From NCBI GenBank assembly GCA_965250215.1, contig CBDFNN010000004.1, forward strand, positions 1,798,001 to 1,862,000: DNA of 64,000 nt, written 5' to 3'. Position 1 is the stretch's first letter. Every line of letters begins with the position of its first letter. Below, piece by piece: positions 54,049-62,873 of this stretch. The notes below the pieces were generated by a model. That model was not told where the DNA came from and did not search any database. It saw only the letters and a program-made list of their open reading frames with translations. This stretch comes from CBDFNN01 sp965250215 (GTDB taxonomy: Bacteria; Bacteroidota; Rhodothermia; Rhodothermales; DATKEJ01). The position numbers were made by a program, and so were the translations under genes.

Positions 54049-54462
54049 TTAGAGCTCTTCTCGCGCTTTCATGATCTCACTTGCCATCTCCGAGTTTGCC
54101 CTAAATACTTCAGTTCTTTCTGATCTTTTCAAAACAGGGCAATCCAGGATACCGGTCAAGACTTTTCGTCTTAACTCCGATGTAACTATTTCTCCAACCT
54201 GTTTTAAGCCCTGGCAACAACTTGTATCCCATGCTCTTTTACATGAGATGAAGGAGTCGTATTGGAGAAATGTGTGAGTCCCGTGGTCAATGGTCAAATA
54301 ACAAGCCAATCTCAAATGAGAGTCATCGATTGCTTGCTGGGGAAGCTTAGAATTAATGACCAGAAATAGCCTTGGTGTACTGCAAATCTCGATGAGATAT
54401 TTGTCTTTCTCAGTCCCATCAGGAAACGTCACTTGTCCCTTAAAAACTTGCCATATAGACAT
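54049..54462 (-). CDS. Putative toxin of Panacea toxin-antitoxin pair
   Basis: The 137-residue soluble protein begins in the stop codon of the Panacea gene (TAATG overlap), so the two are translationally coupled. The segment YLIEICSTPRLFLVINS, followed by THTFLQYDSFISCKRAW, resembles a group of small proteins with the pattern ...HxFVVI...D-S-C-L...G-HPFI-H-SYV-Y-A that often accompany antitoxins. The cysteine and histidine positions partly match. The toxin role rests on the partner and on this loose similarity. Confidence 0.55.
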   Translation of the reverse strand: MSIWQVFKGQVTFPDGTEKDKYLIEICSTPRLFLVINSKLPQQAIDDSHLRLACYLTIDHGTHTFLQYDSFISCKRAWDTSCCQGLKQVGEIVTSELRRKVLTGILDCPVLKRSERTEVFRANSEMASEIMKAREEL

Positions 54463-54968
54463 TAAAGGAACGGATCTTTCAAATCTTCGAGAATACTTTC
54501 TCTATTCTCCATCCCTAATGTAAAGGTCTCTATCGTCATGTGACTATCCGAAGCTTCGTACGCTTCGTCGTGAGACAGGTCTCTAAGTTGTGGAAAGGTG
54601 AGTTCAGCAAGAGGAAGACACGTCCGTAGACATTCAACGTCAGACTGACTAAAGACTGTTTCGTCCGCCCTTCTTGTCGGGGTAACGATATTTGTTGAGG
54701 TATCCGTGAAAAACGATGTTTCAATTCCAGCCGAGGAATCCACTACCATCTGGTACGCTTGCTCCGGCACCGGCCCATAGGGGTATTTTTTTGCCCCAAT
54801 CTCGTTCCCAAAAATGAGTCGCCCATACTTCTCAAGGTGGGCTCTTTCAGCGAAGTACATCATCTTTAGGATGTAGTAGTACGTTATCTCATCGAGTTCG
54901 TCGGAGAAGAAAACTATCGCTTCTCGCGTTTTCTCGAAATCAGGATTAAAAGGGTATATAGACTTCAT
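54462..54968 (-). CDS. Panacea/SocA-domain antitoxin
   Basis: The 168-residue protein has the Panacea (SocA-like, DUF4065) pattern: FEKTREAIVFFSDEL, then YYILKMMYFAERAHLEKYGRLIFGNEIGAKKYPYGPVPEQAYQMV, where K-x-x-YFA-x-x-H-L-x-x-YGR-x-I-x-G and the GPVP turn are family hallmarks. Panacea proteins neutralise many unrelated toxins encoded next to them. The downstream gene overlaps its stop and is the expected toxin. The promoter lies in the 54969-55100 region. Confidence 0.82.
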   Translation of the reverse strand: MKSIYPFNPDFEKTREAIVFFSDELDEITYYYILKMMYFAERAHLEKYGRLIFGNEIGAKKYPYGPVPEQAYQMVVDSSAGIETSFFTDTSTNIVTPTRRADETVFSQSDVECLRTCLPLAELTFPQLRDLSHDEAYEASDSHMTIETFTLGMENRESILEDLKDPFL

Positions 54969-55261
54969 TCATTCACCTCTCAGATCTAGTGGTCGTGCTC
55001 ACGCGTTAACGTGTGGCTAGAGCGGTTACTATAATAGTACTGAAAAACGGGCGATTTGTTGTGGGGACTGAACAGATTGGCGTACCTATAATTTACTTGA
55101 GGTACGGCTTTGTAAAAGGTTGCTACATATTGGGATATGTAAGACGATCATGAGCTACTTAACACTAAGTTCCAGAATTATTTTGCTGTTTAATCTGAAA
55201 ATAGTGCCGAATAATGTCCAGAATTAGACTTAAATTTGCCTCAATAAAACCGCTGTAAAAC

Positions 55262-55293
55262 AAAGAAGACCCTCAAAAGAGAGCCTTCTTTTC
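55262..55293 (-). terminator. Terminator hairpin downstream of second integrase
   Basis: Stem AAAGAAG (55262-55268) pairs with CTTCTTT (55285-55291), with a partly paired inner part CCTC/GAG. T-rich sequence lies on both sides, so it may end transcription from either direction. It fits the end of the integrase transcript. Confidence 0.7.
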
Positions 55294-55402
55294 TTTACTT
55301 CTTTTTGCTTCGGACACGCTCTTCAAGAGCTACCAAAGAGCCATTTCACACAACTCGTCGAGAAGTGGACAGAATTCCAACAGTTCTATCGCTATTTAGC
55401 CT

Positions 55403-55463
55403 GTGCACACAACCCCTAGATGGGCTGGTATCATTGAGTATTCGGTACCCTCGGCAGGGATCG
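55403..55463 (-). repeat. tRNA-3'-end-derived attachment repeat, left copy
   Basis: Read on the minus strand it ends like a tRNA: part of the T loop and stem (CGATCCCTGC), the acceptor strand CGAGGGT and ACC. It matches the copy at 63245-63304 at about 51 of 61 positions, with a 16-bp identical core (CGGTACCCTCGGCAGG). It lies 135 bp beyond the 3' end of the second integrase gene. Confidence 0.72.
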
Positions 55464-55598
55464 TGCGGTTTGAGTAATGGGTAGTATATTCAATACTGGC
55501 GGTCATTCTGGGAGTTTCGCAAGGAGGGTACAGGCCCCTTGAAGAGTCGTTTTGAGTAGTGGTGCGTGCACAATTCCGTACACATAGAAGTTGACTGT

Positions 55599-56726
55599 TC
55601 ATGAGGCCAGTTTCATTATTTGTCGGGCTTTCTCAGAATCGAACTGTGCTCTGTTCTTACGCAAATACTCTGCCGTTTGAGCGGTGTTATTATGCCCTGC
55701 CGTTGCGGAAATATCGCTGAGAGACATTCCTGATCTTTCTGCCAGGGCCGTGAACGTGTGCCTAAGATCCTTCATACGAATATGATTAAACCCTTCCGCC
55801 TTTCCTTTCCTCCAGAAGTTCTCGAATTGATTGACTGTTAGATTGAATACCGTATCGTTTGGCTCCTTGTTGTGCATGAGGTCGCAAATCTCTTTGGCTA
55901 AAGAATCGACAACCGTGACTGTTCTCTGTCGGTGCTTCGTCTTTCGGTCGTCCAGGAATAGTTCTGCTGACCACTCCGTACCGTTAGACATTATGACTAC
56001 GTGTTTCCTCTTGATCTTAAATAAGACGTTTCTATCTGCTCCCGTCAGGATGGCTGTTTTGACTATCGTTTTAACCTCTCCGCTAAACTGAGATAGGAAT
56101 TCAGGTATTTGCCGGATCTCAAGAATAATACCTCTGGAATCATCTTCTGCTGGAAATGAAACATCGGAGAATACATTATCTCGCTCGAAATTTCCGATGT
56201 GATACCGGAGGAGCTTTGATATGGCTCTCATGTGTCTACGTCTGACGGAGTTTCTTTTGATTGGGGGTCTTGAAAACTTACCGTCCTGAACGTCTGCGAG
56301 GAATTGCAGGAGATTCTTAGGATCTCTGAGGTAGGAAATTCTTTTGCTTTGCAATATTTCTTTGAGATCGAGCAAACCAATCTTAACGATTCTGTCATGC
56401 TCTCTCGTCACGTAGTCATCTACTGCAACAGAAATAAGAGGATCTGTAAGGTGAGCTAGTAGATCAAGGATCATCCCCTGCTGATGCGCCTTGTATAGCT
56501 CTGAAATGGACAATACTCCGTCTCGGTATGATTCGAGTATCCGGTAATAATCGGGATTGGTGAGCGCTCTCAGTGCGATAGATTCCAAAAGAGATTCCAT
56601 TGACTCGGCTAACTTTCTAGCGTCATTTCCTACAGCGAGGAGTCCGGTCGAATGCCGTCCTGAATCACCGAAGCCGATTAAACTTCGTTTCCAGATATGC
56701 CAGTATTTGCCACGCTTATAAGGCAT
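55599..56726 (-). CDS. Tyrosine integrase of the nested element
   Basis: The 375-residue protein has a C-terminal tyrosine recombinase domain. The first Arg is in ILTGADRNVLFKIKRKHV. The H-x-x-R motif is changed to K-x-x-R (RMKDLRHTFTALA). The later His is in SATAGHNNTAQ and Tyr in TAEYLRKN. Lys appears in LDDRKTKHRQRTV. The His to Lys change is tolerated in some family members. The N-terminal ~170 residues are diverged, with a short AP2-like arm domain (KRGKYWHIWKRSLIGFGDSGRHSTGL). Its start overlaps the stop of the upstream gene (TGATG), so both are expressed together. Confidence 0.88.
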   Translation of the reverse strand: MPYKRGKYWHIWKRSLIGFGDSGRHSTGLLAVGNDARKLAESMESLLESIALRALTNPDYYRILESYRDGVLSISELYKAHQQGMILDLLAHLTDPLISVAVDDYVTREHDRIVKIGLLDLKEILQSKRISYLRDPKNLLQFLADVQDGKFSRPPIKRNSVRRRHMRAISKLLRYHIGNFERDNVFSDVSFPAEDDSRGIILEIRQIPEFLSQFSGEVKTIVKTAILTGADRNVLFKIKRKHVVIMSNGTEWSAELFLDDRKTKHRQRTVTVVDSLAKEICDLMHNKEPNDTVFNLTVNQFENFWRKGKAEGFNHIRMKDLRHTFTALAERSGMSLSDISATAGHNNTAQTAEYLRKNRAQFDSEKARQIMKLAS

Positions 56727-57259
56727 CAGGCTACTTGTACCATTTCTTTTGTCTTGACGGGCTTGTAGAGTCTCATTTCTTCGATCTTCTTCTTGTGATC
56801 GGCAGGAGGAAGGCGTGCTTCATAACGTATCAAATCTTCTCCACGAAACACAAATCTTTTTCGCATTGGCCCGATGTAGACTCGTTGCAGTTCTGATTCT
56901 GGTATGTCGTAGACCGTTCTGGGGTGCATATTCCAAATCTTAGCTATTTCCTTTACGGTGTAGCGAGACGCCCAATACAGCTTTTTCTTATCGTGAGTCG
57001 ACACCTTACCGACGATCGTAATATTCTTTGAGTTGAGTTTGTAACTCTCTGGCCTATTGTCCTTCTGATTTTTGACAATATCAACCTCAACCCAATTGTA
57101 CAATTTAAATTGAGAATCTATGTCAAGAGACCTGAAGGGAACGGGGTAAAGCCTGATAGGAGATCCATCTTCCAAACAACCGGCAGTACAGACTGTCTCA
57201 TCATATTGCTTTGACAATTCGGGATAGGTTTTGCCCCAGATCAATACTTTTCTTCTCAT
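56726..57259 (-). CDS. Hypothetical protein coupled to second integrase
   Basis: A protein of 177 residues from the ATG at 57259 (GGTGA lies upstream; an alternative ATG is at 57274). It begins VLIWGKTYPELSKQYDETVCTAGCLEDGSPIRLYPVPFRSLD, a pattern I have seen in hypothetical proteins of mobile elements but cannot name. A helix-turn-helix-like stretch (YTVKEIAKIWNMHPRTVYDIP) lies in the middle. It may be a DNA-binding partner or regulator of the integrase; that role is a guess from position. Confidence 0.6.
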   Translation of the reverse strand: MRRKVLIWGKTYPELSKQYDETVCTAGCLEDGSPIRLYPVPFRSLDIDSQFKLYNWVEVDIVKNQKDNRPESYKLNSKNITIVGKVSTHDKKKLYWASRYTVKEIAKIWNMHPRTVYDIPESELQRVYIGPMRKRFVFRGEDLIRYEARLPPADHKKKIEEMRLYKPVKTKEMVQVA

Positions 57260-57301
57260 TAAATCACCATTCAAAGGTTGTGCCGTTCAAGATTTTCCAT
57301 A

Positions 57302-57350
57302 TAGTAAGGCGACAAAATAGTCCAATTCAGATCATTTCGACGCCTTACTA
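57302..57350. promoter_or_regulatory. Large inverted repeat in divergent promoter region
   Basis: Arms 57302-57318 and 57334-57350 match at 15 of 17 positions (outer TAGTAAGGCG with CGCCTTACTA perfect), separated by 15 bp. It lies between the integrase-linked gene (minus) and the fibre-like gene (plus) and could be an operator, a hairpin in a leader, or an element end. Confidence 0.6.
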
Positions 57351-57526
57351 AGAACCACATTTTCAAAGGATCTACATCATACCGACCCATGGTTGCCATC
57401 GATATTCATGCCCTTAACATTAAACCTTTCAATGACTTGAGTTATCATAGCTTTGATGCAGGAGGGTTAAGACGGTCCTCAGATAACTCTTATCCTTACT
57501 GGAAACTCATTAAACCAATAAACAAG

Positions 57527-58249
57527 ATGAAGAAGGTTTTTTCGACTCTATACGTTTTTGCCATTTCTGCTATTTTCTCATTTCTACCTTCAAATGACGC
57601 CATTGCTCAGATAATTTATTCTGGAACTACGGAGAATCCAGGGGAACCGGTAGTAAAAGTTTTGGGAAATTGTACGACTGGAAACAACTGTCTCGCTCTC
57701 GAAGGGTACCTTAGTAACCTCTATACAGCGGCAGGAGCTGGTGTCTATGGACTTGCACAAAATCCTAATCAATATGGCGTTTTTGCGTCAGGTACTAACG
57801 GCGCGATAGCAATAGCTGGATATAGCACAGCTGGGTTTTCTGCATATTTTTATGGGACTGGGAAAGTCAAAATCACAGGAACTGATCCGTCTATTCAAAT
57901 TGGCATCGCTACTAGACCGGCTGGGTATCAATTATCAGTTGACGGAAAAATCGTCGCCGAAGAAATAAAAGTCGAGGCTAGCCCATGGTCGGATTATGTG
58001 TTTGAGGAAGGCTACAATCTTCGATCTATTGACGAACTGGAACACTTTATCAACAAGAACGGACATCTTCCCAATATTCCGTCTGCACTAGTAGTTGAAA
58101 GCGAAGGTCTTCAATTGGGAAAACACCAAGCGGCTGTTTTGGAAAAAATTGAAGAACTAACCCTCTACATCATCCAGTTAAACCAAAAGATCGAAGAGCA
58201 AGAAAGGAAGATTCAAGAATTGAGTCAGGATAGAAATAGAGACAATTAG
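57527..58249 (+). CDS. Exported fibre-like protein with tail-fibre type C-terminus
   Basis: The ATG at 57527 opens a signal peptide (MKKVFSTLYVFAISAIFSFLPSNDAIAQ); the frame is open upstream but without a plausible N-terminus. At 240 residues, it has a middle with Gly-rich fibre-like strands (AGAGVYGLAQNPNQYGVFASGTNGAIAIAGYS). The C-terminal module (WSDYVFEEGYNLRSIDELEHF, HLPNIPSALVVESEGLQLGKH, then coiled coil EELTLYIIQLNQKIEEQERKIQEL) is the one seen in the 23028 gene. It is likely trimeric and surface-exposed. It is followed 14 bp later by the type IX-secreted protein, suggesting an operon. Confidence 0.75.
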   Translation: MKKVFSTLYVFAISAIFSFLPSNDAIAQIIYSGTTENPGEPVVKVLGNCTTGNNCLALEGYLSNLYTAAGAGVYGLAQNPNQYGVFASGTNGAIAIAGYSTAGFSAYFYGTGKVKITGTDPSIQIGIATRPAGYQLSVDGKIVAEEIKVEASPWSDYVFEEGYNLRSIDELEHFINKNGHLPNIPSALVVESEGLQLGKHQAAVLEKIEELTLYIIQLNQKIEEQERKIQELSQDRNRDN

Positions 58250-58263
58250 AATGAGGTCAAGCC

Positions 58264-60795
58264 ATGAAAAAATATACCTGTATTTTCGCTCTCTTACTAT
58301 CTCCAGTCCTCGTCTACGGTCAGCCCGACCCTCTTTTCATTTGGCCTGATTCTGCGACATGTGATTCAGGTTCGTCAGATCCACAAAACCTCTCTCAAGA
58401 TCCAGATTACATCTTCGTTGACTTGAACAACTGCGACTGCAGTGACGACGCTACACTAAGTGACGCGAGAGATCCCACGACTCCATTTTGTACCCTTCGT
58501 GGACTTCATTTAAAGACTCTATCTCCAGGGGATAAAGTTGTTATTAGAGAAGGTCCGGGGGATATAGACATATCAAAAGGCGGAACCCTTGACACAATCA
58601 CCATTTATGGTTCTGGCGCTGACGGAAATAGGAAATCAATAAGTTCCTATCCAGGAGAGCGAGCAACGATTCGCGCAGCTGATGTTTGTATTTCCGATTG
58701 CTCTACAAGCGAGCCGGTCTATTCTTACTACCGGATGATCTATCTCCGCGATATTCATGAACTGACATTGTCTGATATTACATTTATTGGCCATATAGAT
58801 CAACCCAACAGTCAGAAGCTGTACAGGGTAGACTTGATTCAACATTTGAATGGAGACGATTTCGAAATTAAAAACATAAAGGTATTGCATTTCGAGTCGA
58901 TGTCAATTGATGGAGTTGCGGAAGATATAGCATATGGGAAACGGTTCTATGTAGATGCTTTGGATGAGAAGCATGACAGAAATCAAGTAGCTCAAGGAAT
59001 CACGTTGACTAAAACCCCGCCTGGCCAGCCAGGAGCATACACTGGTACTGGTGGTATTAAAGTGACTGAGTCTACTTTCGATTGTTTGAGAGTGCCCGGA
59101 CAGCTCCTTCCAGAGGAACAAGAACCAGTAGACGAAGATGCTATCCGAACACCATCTTATGGCCACGCTCTAGATATTTCCCGTACTCCAAAGGGGGATT
59201 CAGAGGGACTAATAGCTTACAACACTTTCGGTAGCTGCGGCCACAGTCCCTTGAGACTACTTGCCAAGTCTAGCAACCTCACTATCGAGAGAAATCTCTT
59301 TAGTAACAGAGTACACAGCGGCATAAACTTATACGACAATACTGGCAACGTCATTCGAAACAATATTTTTAAGGACGAAAACGAGTTTCCTTGGGTAAGT
59401 TCATTTGCCGCGAACGGACTGAACTTTGGTGCTATTAGTGACACCCAAGTCTATAACAATCTGTTTATTGGAGGATTTTATCACTACGGAGGAGTCTCTG
59501 TCTTCCATGGAATTGGTAGCGCTTATGACGACGTCGCCTTAAAATCTGAGAATAATCTAGTCTTTAACAATACATTCTACGATAATGGTGGGGTGGCCAT
59601 CAGCTTGGTGGACAAGCAAGGTGAGCTAGCTGGAGTGGCTGGAGTGCCAAGAATGGTTGGTACTAAGGTTTTCAACAATCTAGTGTTTAATACAAAAGGC
59701 ATTGATATTGGCGACGAGACTGGGCAAGAAAATGAAAAAACCTTCCTCAATGTCTTACCATTTGATAACCTTTATAGAGACGCGAATGGGGCTATAAAAT
59801 CTCATGAGATAGAGGATGTAATTATTAATTTTGGATACCCGACAGGAAGCAGTTCCGATGAAAATACCGTCTTTAACAATCTTTTATATGATTCATGTTT
59901 TGATGAGACGGTTCCTTGTGATGATGAGTTTGTAGTTCACTGGGGTCAAGCAACTTTTAATCAGTCGTTGACAGAGTTTCAGACAAATGGGGCCAACGAT
60001 ACTCCTACATACGATGAATTCGCCTTTTCTAATGTGAGCTTTAATCCCGATTTAGTCGATCCTGACAACGACGATTTCAACCCTCTTCCAACGAGCTCTG
60101 TGATTGGATTGGGAGTTTGCAATCAATCCTATTATCCCGCTGAAGCTTTGTTTGATTTCAATGGCTATGCAAGATCAACTACGCCAGGATGTACGATTGG
60201 AGCATTTGAGAGGACGTGTGCCGCCTCCATTGATGTTGCGTCTTACGATTCAGGAACTTCGATCTACACTGCCTCGGGAGAAATTGAAGTCGCGGAAAAT
60301 GCAAACGACTATGTAATGCCTGGTGCACCACCGTCTAGTTCGGCCGTCGAGTTTAGCTCAGGAACCAGTATTACTCTTTATGGTGGATTCTCGTCAAACG
60401 GGAGTCCATTCATTGCGCACATACAGGGATGTTCTCCTGAGAATCCGGGGCCGAATGCGCGTGTAGGTGCCGCCAATGATGATGTGATGTTATTGGATTT
60501 TGTTGACTCTAAGGTCACAACTGGTCCGGAGAATACAGCAATTGAAAGCTATCCTAATCCCTTCAATCCGACGACAACGATCACATTTAGATTGAAGAAA
60601 GAACAGAGGATCAAGTTAGATGTCTTCGATATTCTAGGAAAACGAATATCCACCTTGGTAGATGGTGTTGGAGAGATAGGCGCACATCAAATTCAGTTTG
60701 ATAGTTCTAACTATGGGCTAGGAAGTGGGTCGTATTTCGTCGTTCTGACAACGGAAGAAGGACTAATTACGAAGCAATTGTTCCTTTTGAAATGA
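58264..60795 (+). CDS. Type IX-secreted right-handed beta-helix protein
   Basis: The 843-residue protein has a signal peptide (MKKYTCIFALLLSPVLVYGQ). A parallel beta-helix (residues ~100-560) has Asn-rich rungs such as SNLTIERNLFSNRVHSGINLYDNTGNVIRNNIF and LVFNNTFYDNGGVAISLV, like pectate-lyase-fold proteins. A segment TPGCTIGAFERTC ends the helix region. The last ~85 residues are a Por tail (ESYPNPFNPTTTITFRLKKEQ ... GSYFVVLTTEEGLITKQLFLLK), so it is exported by type IX secretion and likely surface-bound. No catalytic set is visible. It is co-directional with the fibre gene 14 bp upstream. Confidence 0.86.
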   Translation: MKKYTCIFALLLSPVLVYGQPDPLFIWPDSATCDSGSSDPQNLSQDPDYIFVDLNNCDCSDDATLSDARDPTTPFCTLRGLHLKTLSPGDKVVIREGPGDIDISKGGTLDTITIYGSGADGNRKSISSYPGERATIRAADVCISDCSTSEPVYSYYRMIYLRDIHELTLSDITFIGHIDQPNSQKLYRVDLIQHLNGDDFEIKNIKVLHFESMSIDGVAEDIAYGKRFYVDALDEKHDRNQVAQGITLTKTPPGQPGAYTGTGGIKVTESTFDCLRVPGQLLPEEQEPVDEDAIRTPSYGHALDISRTPKGDSEGLIAYNTFGSCGHSPLRLLAKSSNLTIERNLFSNRVHSGINLYDNTGNVIRNNIFKDENEFPWVSSFAANGLNFGAISDTQVYNNLFIGGFYHYGGVSVFHGIGSAYDDVALKSENNLVFNNTFYDNGGVAISLVDKQGELAGVAGVPRMVGTKVFNNLVFNTKGIDIGDETGQENEKTFLNVLPFDNLYRDANGAIKSHEIEDVIINFGYPTGSSSDENTVFNNLLYDSCFDETVPCDDEFVVHWGQATFNQSLTEFQTNGANDTPTYDEFAFSNVSFNPDLVDPDNDDFNPLPTSSVIGLGVCNQSYYPAEALFDFNGYARSTTPGCTIGAFERTCAASIDVASYDSGTSIYTASGEIEVAENANDYVMPGAPPSSSAVEFSSGTSITLYGGFSSNGSPFIAHIQGCSPENPGPNARVGAANDDVMLLDFVDSKVTTGPENTAIESYPNPFNPTTTITFRLKKEQRIKLDVFDILGKRISTLVDGVGEIGAHQIQFDSSNYGLGSGSYFVVLTTEEGLITKQLFLLK

Positions 60796-60818
60796 TATAA
60801 TCTTTGCAAGCATCTGAC

Positions 60819-60843
60819 GCGGCGGATAATTTCTATCCGCTGC
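60819..60843. terminator. Hairpin after beta-helix gene
   Basis: GCGGATA (60822-60828) pairs with TATCCGC (60834-60840), with flanking G/C pairs extending the stem. There is no clear T-tract, so termination is plausible but weak. Confidence 0.5.
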
Positions 60844-60957
60844 CCACCCTAAATGTTTTCCGCTTGACGCTAGAATGCTCTTCGAACTGCTCTCAAACGG
60901 AGACGTGGCAAAGGGTCAACGGGTTTTAGGAAGTTTCACCGGGCGCTTACGAGTGAT

Positions 60958-61434
60958 TCACTCTCTAAACGTTGCCTTAACTCGCTTCGATATGAGCATA
61001 TATGGCACCCACAGAATACAGGCAACTATAGACCGAACTAATTCTGTTGACGTTTCTAGATCAAATATTGGTTCGTCTGGGAGGACTAGTGCAATAGAAA
61101 AGGCATCGACAATTACGAGAATCAATGTGAACAATATAATGCCAATGTAAAATATTGGAAAAACTCTATTCTTGGTGAAGAATAAGTATGCTATATACAA
61201 CCACACCATAATCAAAGCCCCATTCACTAATATCTCGCCTATTATTATAGGCCCCCACAGTGGATTGTATGCATCTGCTCCTGGGGTGGTCAGGATCTCC
61301 CAAGAACCAGTTGAAAATATTTCCGAATAGATTGGAATTGTTACAAAAAGAATTCTAATTGGAGAAAATACAATTCCAATTGCAACGAGAATGAGCCAGC
61401 CGCCCAATCCCTCTAAATCGTTTTCTTCAGTCAT
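60958..61434 (-). CDS. DUF2569 membrane protein
   Basis: The 158-residue protein starts with the DUF2569 signature (LEGLGGWLILVAIGIVFSPIRI) and has four hydrophobic helices (residues ~12-30, ~60-82, ~87-110, ~135-150). Proteins of this family are integral inner-membrane proteins of unknown role, common in accessory regions. It ends with a basic tail (SKRVKATFRE). No partner gene is evident. Confidence 0.85.
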   Translation of the reverse strand: MTEENDLEGLGGWLILVAIGIVFSPIRILFVTIPIYSEIFSTGSWEILTTPGADAYNPLWGPIIIGEILVNGALIMVWLYIAYLFFTKNRVFPIFYIGIILFTLILVIVDAFSIALVLPDEPIFDLETSTELVRSIVACILWVPYMLISKRVKATFRE

Positions 61435-61581
61435 TTTAAAATTCGGTTTTCCTGTAGTAGTAGGAACTCTTGAAATCCTTAAAAGGAATCGAGTTGCAGA
61501 TATTTTTAGAGCTATAGGGCTGCGAAAGTGGTATAAAGTATCGTCATTCCTGTATGGAGGCCGATCAGCTAAGAGCAGAAT

Positions 61582-61660
61582 CTAGTTAATCAAAGCCTCG
61601 ACAGCTTCCTCTAGCGTCCCTGCTGGCTCTCCTAGAATACCAATCAATATTACTAAGAGG
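61582..61660 (-). pseudogene. 3' coding fragment, copy 1
   Basis: On the minus strand the codons read VESLLVILIGILGEPAGTLEEAVEALIN and stop. The block at 62164-62260 encodes a similar end. Neither has a start; both are 3' remnants of one gene family. Confidence 0.5.
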
Positions 61661-61680
61661 CTTTCAACAAGATTAAATTC

Positions 61681-62076
61681 TTACTGACGGGTAAAGAGAG
61701 TTAATACTGCCCTGCCTGTCACCCACGACACACCTTCTTCATGCATTTGAAATACGAGTTTTGAAAATTGACGACCTTGTTCATCGAGTTTCCAGCAAAT
61801 TAAGAACGAAAAAGTGTCGGGAGAGTGTGTGCAAGACATAGTGCTCACTAAAGGGCCATTTAAAAAAGTTTTCCTTTCGATCAGGGTCGCGTCAAAGTAG
61901 ATTGTGGAGCCATCTATTCTATTGAAGGATGAATTCAATTCCCAATAATAGCCAGGGGTGTTTTCCGGCGTCCTGAATGAACCCGAAAAGGCATCGATCA
62001 CAAAATCTTCCTCGGGCATCGTAAAGTCGCAGGCGGACAAACCAAAAGCAATAATTACGATAAGGTACTTTGTCAT
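61681..62076 (-). CDS. Small lipoprotein
   Basis: The 131-residue protein starts at the ATG at 62076 (the frame is open to 62106). It has a signal peptide with lipobox LSAC and Asp at +2. The mature part is beta-rich (GYYWELNSSFNRIDGSTIYFDATLIERKTF) with two cysteines (SCTHSPDTFSFLICW) that may pair. No known domain. It is flanked by the two 3'-end fragments, suggesting this part of the island accumulates gene pieces. Confidence 0.7.
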   Translation of the reverse strand: MTKYLIVIIAFGLSACDFTMPEEDFVIDAFSGSFRTPENTPGYYWELNSSFNRIDGSTIYFDATLIERKTFLNGPLVSTMSCTHSPDTFSFLICWKLDEQGRQFSKLVFQMHEEGVSWVTGRAVLTLFTRQ

Positions 62077-62106
62077 TGTCGTCTTTGTCTGAGGCTGATT
62101 GGTCAA

Positions 62107-62462
62107 TGAAGTAGCAAGGGTAGCAATTTGCTATACTTTTCCGCATGTACGGAAATTTAGCAACTAATGCAACAGAGCCTCAATCGCTTCCTCTAGTGTT
62201 CTCCCTGAGCTACCCATCCCAATCAAGATAACCAGAAGATCGTGTCTGTGCTTCTTGTGTAGTGTAGGATCGCTATTTATATAGTATAACACTCCTTTAT
62301 GCTCGACCTCGAAAGTCCGTTTAGATGATCGGTTACTTTGATGTAGGGGTATTTCTCAGCTAGTTTTACCAAGGTTGCGGATAAATAACGGCTTATATGC
62401 ATTTAGAGACGATTCTTAATTGGTTAGATTCCTGTCAACAAGCAAAAAACAACGACGCATAA
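62107..62462. other. Intergenic region with gene fragment and weak dif-like site
   Basis: It holds the second 3' coding fragment (62164-62260, minus). It also holds a weak dif-like sequence at 62279-62307 (ATAA and TTATG around CACTCCT, a 7-bp centre instead of 6). The rest shows nothing identifiable. Confidence 0.5.
62164..62260 (-). pseudogene. 3' coding fragment, copy 2
   Basis: The minus-strand codons read SDPTLHKKHRHDLLVILIGM, then GSSGRTLEEAIEALLH and a stop, parallel to copy 1 at 61582-61660 (LLVILIG ... TLEEAxEAL). It has lost its 5' part. Confidence 0.5.
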
Positions 62463-62807
62463 ATGGCATTTACATCAATTGTTTTTAAGAACAAAAATAT
62501 ACGATCAACCAAGATTGCGCCAGTAGGGTTAGCGTGGACAGTGCTCTTTTTCGGTTTTTGGCCTCCACTATTAAGGAGAGATTGGAAATGGGCCGGAATA
62601 ATGTTTGCTACACAGATATGTACTTTGGGACTCGCTAAAATTTTCTTCATGTTCATATACAACAAACTTTACATCACTGATCTAATTAGTGCAGGCTATA
62701 AAGCTCATTCCAGTATAACGGGTGATATGAGTTACGCTGAGGAAAAGCTGGGATTTGAGTTTCCGAGGTATGTAAGTCTTTCGGGAGAAATATCTACTCA
62801 CAGATAG
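62463..62807 (+). CDS. Small membrane protein of unknown function
   Basis: The 114-residue protein has two hydrophobic segments (residues ~22-36 LAWTVLFFGFWPPLL and ~44-66 AGIMFATQICTLGLAKIFFMFIY) around the RRDWKWA turn, then NKLYITDLISAGYKA. The pattern of a WT-x-LFFGF-P-x-LxRxDWK turn and YNK-Y---L---GYKA recurs in small inner-membrane proteins of accessory regions. No function is known. Confidence 0.72.
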   Translation: MAFTSIVFKNKNIRSTKIAPVGLAWTVLFFGFWPPLLRRDWKWAGIMFATQICTLGLAKIFFMFIYNKLYITDLISAGYKAHSSITGDMSYAEEKLGFEFPRYVSLSGEISTHR

Positions 62808-62873
62808 ACCGGCATTCCGGGCTAGTCTTATCTGCTGGATAGCGTATTCCATAGATAGGGTCTGTGATGATTT

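Larger units (their letters stand above)
54969..55598. other. Intergenic region with terminator and tRNA-derived repeat
   Basis: These 630 bp include the promoter side of the Panacea gene, a terminator hairpin at 55262-55293, and one copy of a tRNA-3'-end-derived repeat at 55403-55463. No gene is supported; the frame overlapping the repeat (55396-55602) has no recognisable product. Confidence 0.6.
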
